NCBI GenBank assembly: GCA_947259185.1
Contig: CAMYKT010000010.1
Coordinates: 1 to 64,000, forward strand
DNA from: an uncultured Methanobacteriaceae archaeon
Lineage (GTDB): Archaea > Methanobacteriota > Methanobacteria > Methanobacteriales > Methanobacteriaceae
Length of the DNA: 64,000 nucleotides
Direction of reading: 5' to 3'
Position numbers and translations under genes: made by a program. The notes under the pieces are model-generated. The model saw only the letters and a program-made list of their open reading frames with translations. It did no database searches and was not told the DNA's origin. Positions 55,563-64,000 of the stretch are shown one piece after another (position 1 is the first letter of the stretch; the number at the start of each line of letters is the position of its first letter).

Positions 55563-55610
55563 ATTAAAGATTATTTAAAGTTTATTTAGTCAATAAAAAG
55601 CCTTATATTC

Positions 55611-55618
55611 TTTTTTTT
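55611..55618 (+). terminator. T8 tract after otsB
   Basis: A run of eight T lies 49 bases after the otsB stop. TATA-like ATTTATATG at about 55625-55633 then starts what is probably a new transcript for the next three genes. Confidence 0.35.
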
Positions 55619-55657
55619 GCTAGGATTTATATGCTCTGAAGTTTATATTTTATATAC

Positions 55658-56824
55658 ATGATGAAAGCCATTGTAATGGCCGGGGGGAAGGGTACTCGTA
55701 TTCGTCCACTTACCAGTATAAGACCCAAACCCATGATTCCCGTGGCTAATCGGCCATTAATTCATTATATTATAGAACGATTAAGGACCTGTGGATTAGA
55801 AGAGTTAGTTTTAACCTTAAATTACCTTCCCCATGAAATAAAAATGGGTTTAAAAAAAAGATTTATTGATTTGCAGATTAGCTACTCCCTGGAAAAAAGT
55901 CCTCTAGGCACCGCAGGAGGAGTAAGAAAATGTAAAAATAAAGTGGATGATACTTTCCTGGTTATAAGTGGGGATGTTATGGTGGATATTAACTGGGAGG
56001 AATTATTGAAATTCCACCATCAAAAAAATGCTCTGGCTACTATCATTCTAACCCCGGTAAAAGATCCCACCCATTTTGGCATTGCCGTGATGGACGAAAA
56101 TAAAAAAATAAAAAAATTTTTAGAAAAACCATCCCCAGATGAAGTTTTTAGTAAAATGGCCAATACTGGCATTTACATTTTTGAAAATGAAATCTTTGAT
56201 TATATCCCTGAACAAAAAAATGCAGTTGATTTTTCCCGGGATATTTTTCCCCTTTTAATTGAGGAAGAAGCAGAAATTTATGGTTATACCCATCATGGTT
56301 ACTGGAATGATGTAGGCAGACCTTCTACTTATTTACAAGCTAATTATGATGTTTTAAACAAAAATATTCTACCGGGCCCAGAAGGAACACTTTTAAAAGA
56401 AAAAATTGGAATTTTTGGAGACATATGGTGTGGAGAACATGTATTTTTCAAAAATAAGAATAACGTTCGGATAAACGGTCCGGTGGTTATTGGAAAAAAT
56501 TGTAAAATTGGAAATAATTGCCGTATAGGTCGCAATACCGTACTGGGAAATAACGTGGTGGTAGGGGATAATACCCATATATCTGGTTCGGTGATATTGG
56601 ACAACAACACCATTAAGCCCAATTCTTACCTTAAAAACTGTATTATTGATACTGGTTGCTTTTTAGAGGAGGGTACCACCATTGAAAAAGGGGCCATATT
56701 AGGTAGCCGGGTTAGAGCCGGGCATTACAGCCAGGTTAAGTCAAAATGTATAATAGGCTGTGAAGTTAAGATTCCCCGTGATTTTATTGTTGATTCAAAT
56801 TACAATATAGGTAATGCTGTTTAA
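55658..56824 (+). CDS. sugar-1-phosphate nucleotidyltransferase with left-handed beta-helix
   Basis: Residues 1 to about 235 form the nucleotidyltransferase domain (MAGGKGTRIRPLTSIRPKPM, then GDVMVDINWEELL with the metal aspartate, and WNDVGRP). The C-terminal part is a hexapeptide-repeat beta-helix (IGKNCKIGNNCRIGRNT). It makes an NDP-sugar from a sugar-1-phosphate and NTP. In this cluster NDP-glucose for trehalose synthesis is the natural guess, though mannose-1-phosphate guanylyltransferase-like activity is possible. No ribosome site is seen; TATA spacing fits a leaderless transcript. The mutase gene follows after 8 bases. Confidence 0.85.
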   Translation: MMKAIVMAGGKGTRIRPLTSIRPKPMIPVANRPLIHYIIERLRTCGLEELVLTLNYLPHEIKMGLKKRFIDLQISYSLEKSPLGTAGGVRKCKNKVDDTFLVISGDVMVDINWEELLKFHHQKNALATIILTPVKDPTHFGIAVMDENKKIKKFLEKPSPDEVFSKMANTGIYIFENEIFDYIPEQKNAVDFSRDIFPLLIEEEAEIYGYTHHGYWNDVGRPSTYLQANYDVLNKNILPGPEGTLLKEKIGIFGDIWCGEHVFFKNKNNVRINGPVVIGKNCKIGNNCRIGRNTVLGNNVVVGDNTHISGSVILDNNTIKPNSYLKNCIIDTGCFLEEGTTIEKGAILGSRVRAGHYSQVKSKCIIGCEVKIPRDFIVDSNYNIGNAV

Positions 56825-56832
56825 TTACCACC

Positions 56833-58173
56833 ATGGTTTTAGAATATGTAGCTGATATTATGTCTGTTTATATTCAGGATATTCGTGGAAAGACCAATAC
56901 TGAAATTTCCAATAAATTTGCATCCCATATCGGAACGTTAATTGGGAATTATATTGGTCCTGGTAGAACCATTCTTATTGGAAGAGATGCTACCAATGCT
57001 TCCCAAATGATTAAAAGATCAATTACCAGTGGACTAATGTCTGCCGGTATAAATGTGGTGGACTTTGGAATTGCACCTCTTCCGCTTATAAATTATTCTA
57101 AAAAAGCATATAATGCCCAGGTGGTAATCACAGTAAGTGAGTCTCATCTTAGAGGGGAAGATGTTAATATAAAGATTATAAGTTCCCATGAAATACCCCT
57201 GGAACAGCGCCATGCCCAAAAAGTATCATGGGATAAAATAGGTGATTTAAGATATGTAAATGAAGGTGAAAACACCTATCAACATGACGTGCTTGAAAAT
57301 GCTGCTCCTGAAATAAAAAATAAAAATTTCCTGGTAGTTATAGACTGTGCTCAGGGAAAAGGAATTTCATTTATACCTGAAATTATGGATACTTTGGAAT
57401 GTGAAACTGTTTATATTGGATGCTCAGATAACCTTTTAAAGAGAAGCTATCCTGAACCAAGCCCTACTCGATTATCCTTAATTTCTGATTTGGTTTTTGC
57501 TGCTGGAGCGGATCTGGGAGTTTACCTGGATAATGATCAAGACCACATCATATTCATCAATGAAAAAGGAGACATTATCCGGGATCAGGAAGCCACCGGC
57601 ATCTTTACCCACTTCATGTTAAATGAAAATCCGAAAAGCACTATTGTCTCTTCTGTTGTGGCCTCCCTGGCATTGGATGATATCGTAAAAAAGCAGGGCG
57701 GGAGGTTGATTAAAACCTCCATAAAACATGTTTTAAAAGAAATTTCAGATCATAAAGCTATTTTTGGGGCAGATGAACCAGGAATGTATGTTTTTCCCCA
57801 ATTTCAATCTTGCTTTGATGGCATATACGCTCTGGTTATGATGTTAGGTATCCTGGCCAAAAAAGATGTGCCCCTATCTAAACTGGTACATAAAGTTCCC
57901 CCTTATAATCGTACTGTTTTTACCATACCCTGCGAAAATGAAAAAAAAATGAATGTTCTAGATCAATTTCAGGCAGATTATTCCTCAAAATATGAAATCA
58001 GCAGGGCGGATGGAATAAGGGTGGATTTAAAAGATTCATTTATATTGATACGTCCCTCCCGATTTGAACCTTTAATTAGAGCCTATATTGAATCAAAATC
58101 GGAAGATAAACTTCATAAATTAACTGAATCTGTTAAAAGAAAGATTGAAGGTATTAGCCAGAATAGATGTTAA
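56833..58173 (+). CDS. diverged phosphohexomutase (phosphoglucomutase/phosphomannomutase family)
   Basis: The 446-aa alpha-D-phosphohexomutase keeps the fold's order of motifs but in altered form. The phosphoserine loop is VSESHLRGED (S104, H105) instead of TASHNP. The metal loop is YLDNDQDHI instead of DGDADR, near residue 237. The sugar loop is GADEPGMYVF instead of GEESGH. The phosphate-binding end is RPSRFEPLIRAY instead of RPSGTEPKIR. It probably interconverts glucose-6- and glucose-1-phosphate, but changed loops may mean another sugar or a non-catalytic role. The start could be ATG 56833 or 56860 (MSVYIQDIRGK). Confidence 0.75.
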   Translation: MVLEYVADIMSVYIQDIRGKTNTEISNKFASHIGTLIGNYIGPGRTILIGRDATNASQMIKRSITSGLMSAGINVVDFGIAPLPLINYSKKAYNAQVVITVSESHLRGEDVNIKIISSHEIPLEQRHAQKVSWDKIGDLRYVNEGENTYQHDVLENAAPEIKNKNFLVVIDCAQGKGISFIPEIMDTLECETVYIGCSDNLLKRSYPEPSPTRLSLISDLVFAAGADLGVYLDNDQDHIIFINEKGDIIRDQEATGIFTHFMLNENPKSTIVSSVVASLALDDIVKKQGGRLIKTSIKHVLKEISDHKAIFGADEPGMYVFPQFQSCFDGIYALVMMLGILAKKDVPLSKLVHKVPPYNRTVFTIPCENEKKMNVLDQFQADYSSKYEISRADGIRVDLKDSFILIRPSRFEPLIRAYIESKSEDKLHKLTESVKRKIEGISQNRC

Positions 58174-58236
58174 ATATACTTTCCTTTATTTAAAATAGAT
58201 AACCATATCCCTAATTATTAGTGTGTAAATATAAAA

Positions 58237-59781
58237 ATGACTCCTGAACACAATAAATCCAATAAAAATTCGGTGCTAACTGATACTTGTATGGAATATA
58301 ATCAGCATGAAAAGATTTTAAAATTTTTAAAGGATAAGAATTTAATTGTAGTTTCCAATCGAGGTCCTGTTGAGTTTAAGAAAATTAATGATGAAATTAA
58401 GATGAAAAGAGGTGCTGGTGGCCTGGTTTCAACATTAATGCCACTAGTTGAAGCATTGAACGGGGTTTGGGTAGCCAGTGCTATGACTCTGGAAGATGCA
58501 GAAGTTGCCCGAAGATATCCCCAACATAGAGTTCTCATTCCTGAAGAGGATCCTAAATTCAAAATTTCTTTTGTTGTAACAGATAGAGACCGTTATGAAG
58601 ATTATTACAGTGTCATAAGCAACCCCCTTTTATGGTTTATCCAACACTATATGTGGAACAGCCCTTATGCCCCTGATATTGATGATCATGTCCATGAAGC
58701 CTGGAAGGAGGGTTATACTTATCTTAACCAGGTTTTTGCAGATAAAGTTATTGAAGAGGCTAAGATAAATAAAAAAGAGCCTTTAATAATGCTTCAGGAT
58801 TATCACCTCTACTTATGTCCTGCTTATATTCGTGAAAAGATGGATTATGTGTTTTTGACTCAATTTATACATATACCCTGGCCTCAAGCAGATTATTTTA
58901 ATATATTGCCCGATTATATGAAGAAATCTATAATAGATGGACTATTATCCAACAACATCCTTGGATTTCATATTCCCCGTTATGTTGATAATTTTCTGCA
59001 TACCTGTAGTGCTTATGTGGAGAAGGTTGATTATAAAAAGGGTATCATTTACCATAAAGATCACCATACCCATGTGAAAAGTTATCCTATTTCTGTGGAT
59101 TATAATAGTATTAAACGTATGGAACATGACCCTGATGTAAAGAAAAAAGAAGAATTGATAAACAGAATTAAAGGGGATAAGTTTTTATTTTATCGTACTG
59201 ATCGGGCCGATTTGAGCAAAAATATAATAAGGGGATTTAAGGCTTATGATCTATTTCTGGAAAAATATCCAGAATATAAAACCAAAGTCATTTTCCTGGC
59301 CACAGGAAAGCCCACCCGACAACAGATAAAAAATTATACCGAATATTCTGAAGCAGTAGAAGAAATAATAAAACATATAAACTCCAAACATGGGAAAGCA
59401 GGTTGGAAGCCTATAGAATATATTTTTAAGGCAGATTATAATCTGGTGGTGGCTGCCTTTAAAAATTATGATGGCCTTATTGTAAATCCCATTGCTGATG
59501 GCATGAATATTGTTCCTAAAGAGGCATCCGTGGTAAATCAAAAGCATGGCGTGGTAATTTTATCAGAAACTGCAGGTTCATTTGAAGATCTAAAAGAACA
59601 TGTTATAGGAATCAACCCCTTTGATATTACACAAACTGCCCGTGCCTATCATGATGCATTGGAAATGAGTTTAGATAAAAGATATGAAAAATGGAAGGCC
59701 CTGCAGGAGCTTGCTTCTAAAAGAACCATTTATGATTGGATAAGTGAACAATTTGAGGATATGGAAAAAATAAAAAAATGA
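58237..59781 (+). CDS. otsA: trehalose-6-phosphate synthase (GT20)
   Basis: This is a GT-B glycosyltransferase of family 20, joining NDP-glucose and glucose-6-phosphate into trehalose-6-phosphate. The N-terminal VVSNRGPVEF and RGAGGLVSTL bind the acceptor. LQDYHLYLCP, TQFIHIPWPQ and LGFHIPRYVDNFL are conserved, and the donor site has FYRTDRADLSKNI and NPIADGMNIVPKEA. Length is 514 aa. GT20 also contains glucosylglycerol-phosphate synthase, but otsB upstream supports trehalose. The initial 20 residues are not conserved-looking; ATG at MEYNQHEK could be used instead. Confidence 0.86.
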   Translation: MTPEHNKSNKNSVLTDTCMEYNQHEKILKFLKDKNLIVVSNRGPVEFKKINDEIKMKRGAGGLVSTLMPLVEALNGVWVASAMTLEDAEVARRYPQHRVLIPEEDPKFKISFVVTDRDRYEDYYSVISNPLLWFIQHYMWNSPYAPDIDDHVHEAWKEGYTYLNQVFADKVIEEAKINKKEPLIMLQDYHLYLCPAYIREKMDYVFLTQFIHIPWPQADYFNILPDYMKKSIIDGLLSNNILGFHIPRYVDNFLHTCSAYVEKVDYKKGIIYHKDHHTHVKSYPISVDYNSIKRMEHDPDVKKKEELINRIKGDKFLFYRTDRADLSKNIIRGFKAYDLFLEKYPEYKTKVIFLATGKPTRQQIKNYTEYSEAVEEIIKHINSKHGKAGWKPIEYIFKADYNLVVAAFKNYDGLIVNPIADGMNIVPKEASVVNQKHGVVILSETAGSFEDLKEHVIGINPFDITQTARAYHDALEMSLDKRYEKWKALQELASKRTIYDWISEQFEDMEKIKK

Positions 59782-59804
59782 AAATATGATAAAAGATATT
59801 AGTA

Positions 59805-61922
59805 TTATTTGAATAGATGCTTTAATCGGGAGTAAAAGGATGCTTTTAGTGCATATTCTTCTTCTATTTTTGAAAAATCATAATTCATGAAATATTTCTG
59901 AGAGTCAACGGGCTCACCCCCGGTATATATTTTTTCATAATCACCTTTAGCATTAATTTTCCGGGCCTTAACATTGTCCTGGAGCTGTAGTTCCAGCAGG
60001 TGCATTATCATTTTTTTTAAGATGGGATTTTCAATTGGAAAGGCCACTTCCACTCTTTTTTCAGTATTTCTAACCATTAAATCTGCACTGGATAGATATA
60101 TGGAAGTATCCTCTCCAGTACCAAAGCAATAAATCCGGGAGTGTTCTAAAAAACGACCCACTATGCTGATAATTTCAATATTTTCAGTTTTGCCCTTTAA
60201 TCCCGGAATTATGCAACAAATACCCCTTATTATTAATTTAATTTTAACTCCTGCTGTGGATGCTTTATTTAACATGTCAATTAATTCTCTATCTGAGAAA
60301 GAATTCATTTTCATGATAATATTGGCCGGGAGATTTTTATGGGCTTTTTCGATTTCCTGGTTTATTTTTTCAATTAATTGGGATTTGAAACCAAAAGGAG
60401 CTACTAATAGTTTTTCATAATCATCATTTAAATTAGAGATGGCCATATTCTTAAAAAATAGCATGGCATCTTCCCCGATAACCTTACTGGTGGTGATAAA
60501 ACTTAAGTCGGTGTATAATTTGCAGGTTCTTTCATTATAATTCCCGGTACCCATCTGGGTGATGTACTGGATATTATTTCTTTCTTTTCTGGTAATTAAG
60601 CAAACTTTGGAGTGTACTTTGTACTCTTCAAAGCCATATAAAACGGTGCAGCCTGCTTCTTCTAATAAGCCCGCGTAGTGGATATTGTTTGCTTCATCGA
60701 ATCTGGCTCTAAGTTCAATTAAAACCGTTACTTCCTTGTCATTTTCCCGTGCTTCTAATAAATATTTGATAATAGAAGAAGACCGGGCCACCCGATAAAT
60801 AGTAATTTTAATGGATATTACATTTTCATCATTAGCTGCCTCTTTTAATAATCTTAAAAAAGGCTCTATTGATTCAAAAGGATAGAAAAGTAGAATATCT
60901 CTTTTTTTTAGCTGGGGAAGAATCTTTCCTTCTTTTAATCTTTCAGGTATTTTAGGATAAAAGGGATTAAAAGATAATTGGTGGAATAGTAATTCATTTA
61001 CCGATTCAATATGGTCATATAATTCAAATACATAGGCCATGTCCAGGGGAGTGTGGGAGATTTGAACCTGATTAGGGGCCAGATTCAGTTGATCACATAA
61101 AAAGTCTATTAAACGGGGATCAGAATGCTGGTAGAGTTCCAGCCGGATTGGTGCTAATCTGGTTCTTTTTTTTAAGATTTTTTTCATGTACCCCCGGTAG
61201 TCTTCATCTTCATCTATTTGCAAATCAGATAAACTGATATCTGCATTGCGGGTAACCGAGACTATGGTTTTAAATTCCACTTTATAGTTGGAAAAAATTT
61301 CATCCACATATTGCAGTATTATTTTTTCCATTAAAATAAAACGGAGTTTATCCCGGGGAGAAAAAATAATTCGAGGTAGAGCAGAAGGGACGGGAACCAG
61401 GCCATATAATAATTTACCCTTTTTTCTCATGATGAGCATGATATTCAAAGATTTGTTTAATAAATGAGGAAAGGGGTGATGAATATCAATTATCTGAGGA
61501 GATAGAAGGGGAAGAATACAGTTAAAGAAATATTTTTTGGTAAAGCTGATTTCTTTTTTAGTTAAATCATTAAAGCCCAGGTCATGTATCCCTTCTACTT
61601 TTAAAAGATTATTTAAAGTAGAGAATACCTCATCTCTACGTTCATATAAGAATATGGTTCTATCAAAAATAGCATCTAATTGTTCCTGTGCACTCCATCC
61701 GGTTTTATTATCCACATAGTCCTCTTTTATCAGGGATAAATCATATAAACTCCCGCAACGAACCATGTAGAATTCATCAAGATTACTGGTAAAAATAGAT
61801 ATGAATTTTAAGCGTTCTAATAAAGGAACAGAATCATCCTCAGCTTCTTCTAAAACCCGAAGATTAAATTTTAACCAGGATAATTCACGATTTTGGGTAT
61901 AGCTATAGTCTCCTTTAGACAT
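59805..61922 (-). CDS. ppk1: polyphosphate kinase 1
   Basis: This is a 705-aa PPK1 that polymerises the terminal phosphate of ATP into polyphosphate. The N-terminal ENRELSWLKFNLRVLEEA-type segment (NRELSWLKFNLRVLEEAEDD), the autophosphorylated histidine in YKVHSKVCLI near residue 437, and the second histidine in FLEHSRIYCF near 593 are in the expected places. GTGNYNERTCKLYTDLSF is also conserved. The AGGTAG ribosome site overlaps the stop of the ppx gene, so the two are translated together. PPK1 is not universal in methanogens. Confidence 0.93.
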   Translation of the reverse strand: MSKGDYSYTQNRELSWLKFNLRVLEEAEDDSVPLLERLKFISIFTSNLDEFYMVRCGSLYDLSLIKEDYVDNKTGWSAQEQLDAIFDRTIFLYERRDEVFSTLNNLLKVEGIHDLGFNDLTKKEISFTKKYFFNCILPLLSPQIIDIHHPFPHLLNKSLNIMLIMRKKGKLLYGLVPVPSALPRIIFSPRDKLRFILMEKIILQYVDEIFSNYKVEFKTIVSVTRNADISLSDLQIDEDEDYRGYMKKILKKRTRLAPIRLELYQHSDPRLIDFLCDQLNLAPNQVQISHTPLDMAYVFELYDHIESVNELLFHQLSFNPFYPKIPERLKEGKILPQLKKRDILLFYPFESIEPFLRLLKEAANDENVISIKITIYRVARSSSIIKYLLEARENDKEVTVLIELRARFDEANNIHYAGLLEEAGCTVLYGFEEYKVHSKVCLITRKERNNIQYITQMGTGNYNERTCKLYTDLSFITTSKVIGEDAMLFFKNMAISNLNDDYEKLLVAPFGFKSQLIEKINQEIEKAHKNLPANIIMKMNSFSDRELIDMLNKASTAGVKIKLIIRGICCIIPGLKGKTENIEIISIVGRFLEHSRIYCFGTGEDTSIYLSSADLMVRNTEKRVEVAFPIENPILKKMIMHLLELQLQDNVKARKINAKGDYEKIYTGGEPVDSQKYFMNYDFSKIEEEYALKASFYSRLKHLFK

Positions 61923-61926
61923 TTTG

Positions 61927-62823
61927 CTACCTATTTAATATTTTTTTAAATAAATATCCTTCTCTTACACTATTCTTACTGGTTTGTATCACTTCACAGC
62001 CGAAATAAGAAGTTATTGTTTCTAGAATTATTAAAGCCGGGACCAGAGTATGAATTCGGGAGGGTTTAATCTTTAAAATTTTATCATGGCTTTTTTTATC
62101 ATCCGGGCTTAATTGTTTATGCAGCTTCTTTAATAATTTAACATCTATTAAATCATCTTTCTTGTGCAGTAAGTGTAAATCCCTTAATATTTTTTCAATA
62201 GTACGGATACTGCCTCCCACTCCACACATGAAATGCGCCTTTTGATGATTTATTCCTGTTTTTTCTAATTCCAGAATGGTTCTTTCTTTAATTAGATTTG
62301 ATTCGGTTTTATCCGGTAAAATACCAGAGACATACTCTTTATACATTTTTAAAGATCCAATAGGGATACTGCAGTTTTTTATTATTTTTTTATGTTTAAA
62401 AAGTACAATCTCAACACTTCCTCCCCCTAAATCAATGAGTATCCCCTGGTTATTATTAAGAGAGGAAATAGATCCCCGGAAACTTAATTCTCCTTCTTCT
62501 TCACCAGATAATAAATCAATTTCCAGGCCCACTTCCTTTTTAATTAAGTCCATAACCTCAGCATGGTTTTCAATATTTCGAAGTACTGCTGTGGAAAAAA
62601 AGCGGTAATGATGAATTTTTAAAATATGCAGGTCTTTTTTGATTTTTTTAAGAAAGGTTAACAGTTTTTCCAGGCCTTTAGCACTTAATTTACCTTTTTT
62701 TATAAAAAAAACTAAACCTAAATTTTCTTTTTTGGAAAAAATAAGGTCTATATCATTTTTTTTACAGTGATAGACATTTAATCTGACGGTATTTGAACCG
62801 ATATCAACGATTCCATATAACAT
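61927..62823 (-). CDS. ppx: Ppx/GppA family exopolyphosphatase
   Basis: This 298-aa ASKHA-fold phosphatase has the phosphate-1 loop GIVDIGSNTVRLNVY (residues 4-18) and the phosphate-2 loop LIDLGGGSVEIVLF near residue 130, with a conserved glutamate region GEEEGELSF. It removes phosphates from polyphosphate or from pppGpp. It is short because it lacks the C-terminal helical domain of E. coli Ppx. Start at 62823: GGAGG lies 8 bases upstream, and the earlier TTG is part of that site. It is coupled to ppk1. Confidence 0.9.
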   Translation of the reverse strand: MLYGIVDIGSNTVRLNVYHCKKNDIDLIFSKKENLGLVFFIKKGKLSAKGLEKLLTFLKKIKKDLHILKIHHYRFFSTAVLRNIENHAEVMDLIKKEVGLEIDLLSGEEEGELSFRGSISSLNNNQGILIDLGGGSVEIVLFKHKKIIKNCSIPIGSLKMYKEYVSGILPDKTESNLIKERTILELEKTGINHQKAHFMCGVGGSIRTIEKILRDLHLLHKKDDLIDVKLLKKLHKQLSPDDKKSHDKILKIKPSRIHTLVPALIILETITSYFGCEVIQTSKNSVREGYLFKKILNR

Positions 62824-62884
62824 GAACCTGGCCTCCAATAAAAACTATAAAAACCCTTAGATTGATGCTAATTGTAAAATACCC

Positions 62885-62927
62885 TGCACCGCCCGGTGGT
62901 TGTATATTTATTTGAACCCGGTGCACC
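62885..62927. repeat. inverted repeat in ppx/cyclase-like intergenic region
   Basis: TGCACCG (62885-62891) and CGGTGCA (62919-62925) are complementary across 27 bases, and GGTGCACC (62920-62927) is itself palindromic. A further CACCG-CC-CGGTG hairpin sits at 62887-62898. The region lies between the divergent ppx and alpha/alpha-toroid genes and could hold an operator. Confidence 0.4.
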
Positions 62928-63096
62928 ATAAAGGTTAGTATTAGTGGGGCATGATAAAAGAACATATGAAATGATTCCCATCATTGAACCATGATTTGAA
63001 GAATTACTAATACCCACGATAACTATTTAAAAAAAAATATTTCCCTATAGGTCCATTAATTTTATTATAAGGCTATTTAGATAATAGGTGATTTAA

Positions 63097-64000
63097 ATGA
63101 TGCCCTGGCAAAAGGAATTAAAATTAAATCCTGTCCCTGTACTTTTAAAAAAAAATGAGGCTATAAAATATTTTACATTACGTGATCTTTTAGATAAAAA
63201 GGTGGAATCTATTGAAATATTATGGGAATTACCAGCAGTAAAAAAATCCTTAAAAAAACAAAAAAGCAATGGATCCTGGAAATATCCTTCTGAGGGGAAA
63301 ATATCCCAGGTGGACTACACCCAATACCAGACTTATCTAATTTTAAGTGAGCTGGTGGAAAAGTATGGGTTAAATAAAAACCATGAATCCCTAAAAAAAG
63401 CTGCAGATTATCTTTTCGAGTTCCAGACGGATGAAGGTGATTTTCGAGGAATTTATGCTAATCAGTATTCCACCACCTACTCACCGGCAATTATGGAGAT
63501 TCTAATAAAAGCAGGGTATGGTGATGATCCCCGTATATTTAAAGGATTTGAATGGTTATTATCCATCCGGCAAGATGATGGAGGCTGGGCTTTGCCCTTT
63601 AGAACCAGGGGTAAAAATTTAGGAGAGGCTTACCAGAGTCGTGAGGTTATTCCAGCAGATAAATCCAGACCATTTTCCCATGTAGTTACCGGTATGGTGC
63701 TTCGAGCCTTTGCTGCACATCCTCACTATCGAAAATCAACTGCAGCAAAAAAAGCAGGTGAATTATTGATTTCTCGTTTTTTCATGCCAGATAAATATCC
63801 TGATCGTAAAAGTAAGGATTTCTGGGAAAGGGTTAGCTTTCCCTTTTTATATACTCAGATTGTAGCTGCACTGGATTCTTTATATTATTTAGGTTTTAGT
63901 AAAAGTAAGCCGGAAATTAAAAATGCATTAAACTTTTTAAGACAAAAACAAGTTGAAAATGGGACTTTCGATTTGAAAGTTACCAGAGGTAGTGATAAAG
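63097..64000 (+). CDS. prenyltransferase / squalene-cyclase-like alpha-alpha toroid protein (partial)
   Basis: The open frame from ATG 63097 (with AGGTG 6 bases upstream) continues past the right edge of the window, so only the first 301 codons are seen. The translation has repeated tandem units of the alpha/alpha-toroid type, for example SNGSWKYPSEGK, FQTDEGDFRGIYANQYS and SIRQDDGGWALPFRTRG (QDDGGW-like QW motifs). This is the fold of squalene-hopene cyclase and prenyltransferase beta-subunit repeats. Length and the DxDD catalytic motif, if present, lie beyond the window, so a cyclase activity is not established. Confidence 0.75.
   Translation, partial: MMPWQKELKLNPVPVLLKKNEAIKYFTLRDLLDKKVESIEILWELPAVKKSLKKQKSNGSWKYPSEGKISQVDYTQYQTYLILSELVEKYGLNKNHESLKKAADYLFEFQTDEGDFRGIYANQYSTTYSPAIMEILIKAGYGDDPRIFKGFEWLLSIRQDDGGWALPFRTRGKNLGEAYQSREVIPADKSRPFSHVVTGMVLRAFAAHPHYRKSTAAKKAGELLISRFFMPDKYPDRKSKDFWERVSFPFLYTQIVAALDSLYYLGFSKSKPEIKNALNFLRQKQVENGTFDLKVTRGSDK

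Noticed and set aside
62911..62928. tRNA-like 3' end (TTTGAACCCGGTGCACCA)
   Set aside because: No acceptor, D-arm or anticodon arm can be folded upstream, and the T-loop pairing is wrong. It is part of an inverted repeat instead.

Overview
The window looks like chromosome from a methanogenic archaeon of the class Methanobacteria, most likely Methanobacterium or a close relative (inference). The direct signs are an archaeal MCM helicase, aIF2-beta, NMD3 and an archaeal-type TyrRS. Start codons lie behind GGTG/GGAGG-type ribosome-binding sites, with AT-rich TATA-like boxes further upstream. There is also a TfrA/SdhA-like fumarate reductase. The sequence is AT-rich, gene-dense and strand-mixed. 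I found no tRNA, rRNA or CRISPR array.

Layout. 0.7-9.9 kb is a redox and C4-acid block. It holds fumarate reductase flavoprotein and iron-sulfur subunits, a rubredoxin-fused FMN hydroxyacid dehydrogenase, a small DUF2769 protein, a DUF2769-fused FMN glutamate-synthase-like enzyme, a rubredoxin-fused thiamine-diphosphate enzyme and a class II fumarase. 9.9-18.5 kb carries mixed genes (TPR protein, hydrolase, flavodoxin, TrmO, cyclase, DUF169, NfeD/stomatin, PRC-barrel, HisG, a pterin dehydratase-like gene) and a decayed glutamine-synthetase gene. 18.5-25.4 kb is mostly minus strand: a PEP-synthase-like protein, a PNPOx-like protein, small unknown genes around a sugar-transferase remnant, and a MarR-controlled operon with tandem palindromic operators. 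25.6-32.2 kb has unknown and membrane-anchored proteins, a Rieske protein, a photolyase-related protein and a TSUP exporter.

32.3-36.35 kb is a foreign-looking cassette with a SIR2-type NADase, a HerA-type ATPase and a KTSC protein, bounded by a perfect 34-bp direct repeat. SIR2-HerA is a known anti-phage pair. The repeats, the KTSC gene and the absence of an integrase are the points worth following.

36.4-53.5 kb is mainly housekeeping: radical SAM, phosphodiesterase, RlmE, MCM, aIF2-beta, NMD3, TyrRS, Tmk, a response regulator, a U32 peptidase, a MutS-like protein and a UbiB-type kinase gene broken by a one-base frameshift. 53.5-62.8 kb is a trehalose and polyphosphate block: GalT-like transferase, OtsB, sugar nucleotidyltransferase, a diverged phosphohexomutase, OtsA, then PPK1 and Ppx on the other strand. 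An alpha/alpha-toroid (squalene-cyclase-like) gene runs off the right edge.

Together the left block could convert malate to fumarate to succinate, with rubredoxin- and flavin-bound electron carriers nearby. The right block appears sufficient to turn hexose phosphate into NDP-glucose, trehalose-6-phosphate and trehalose. These pathway statements are inferences from gene families and gene order.
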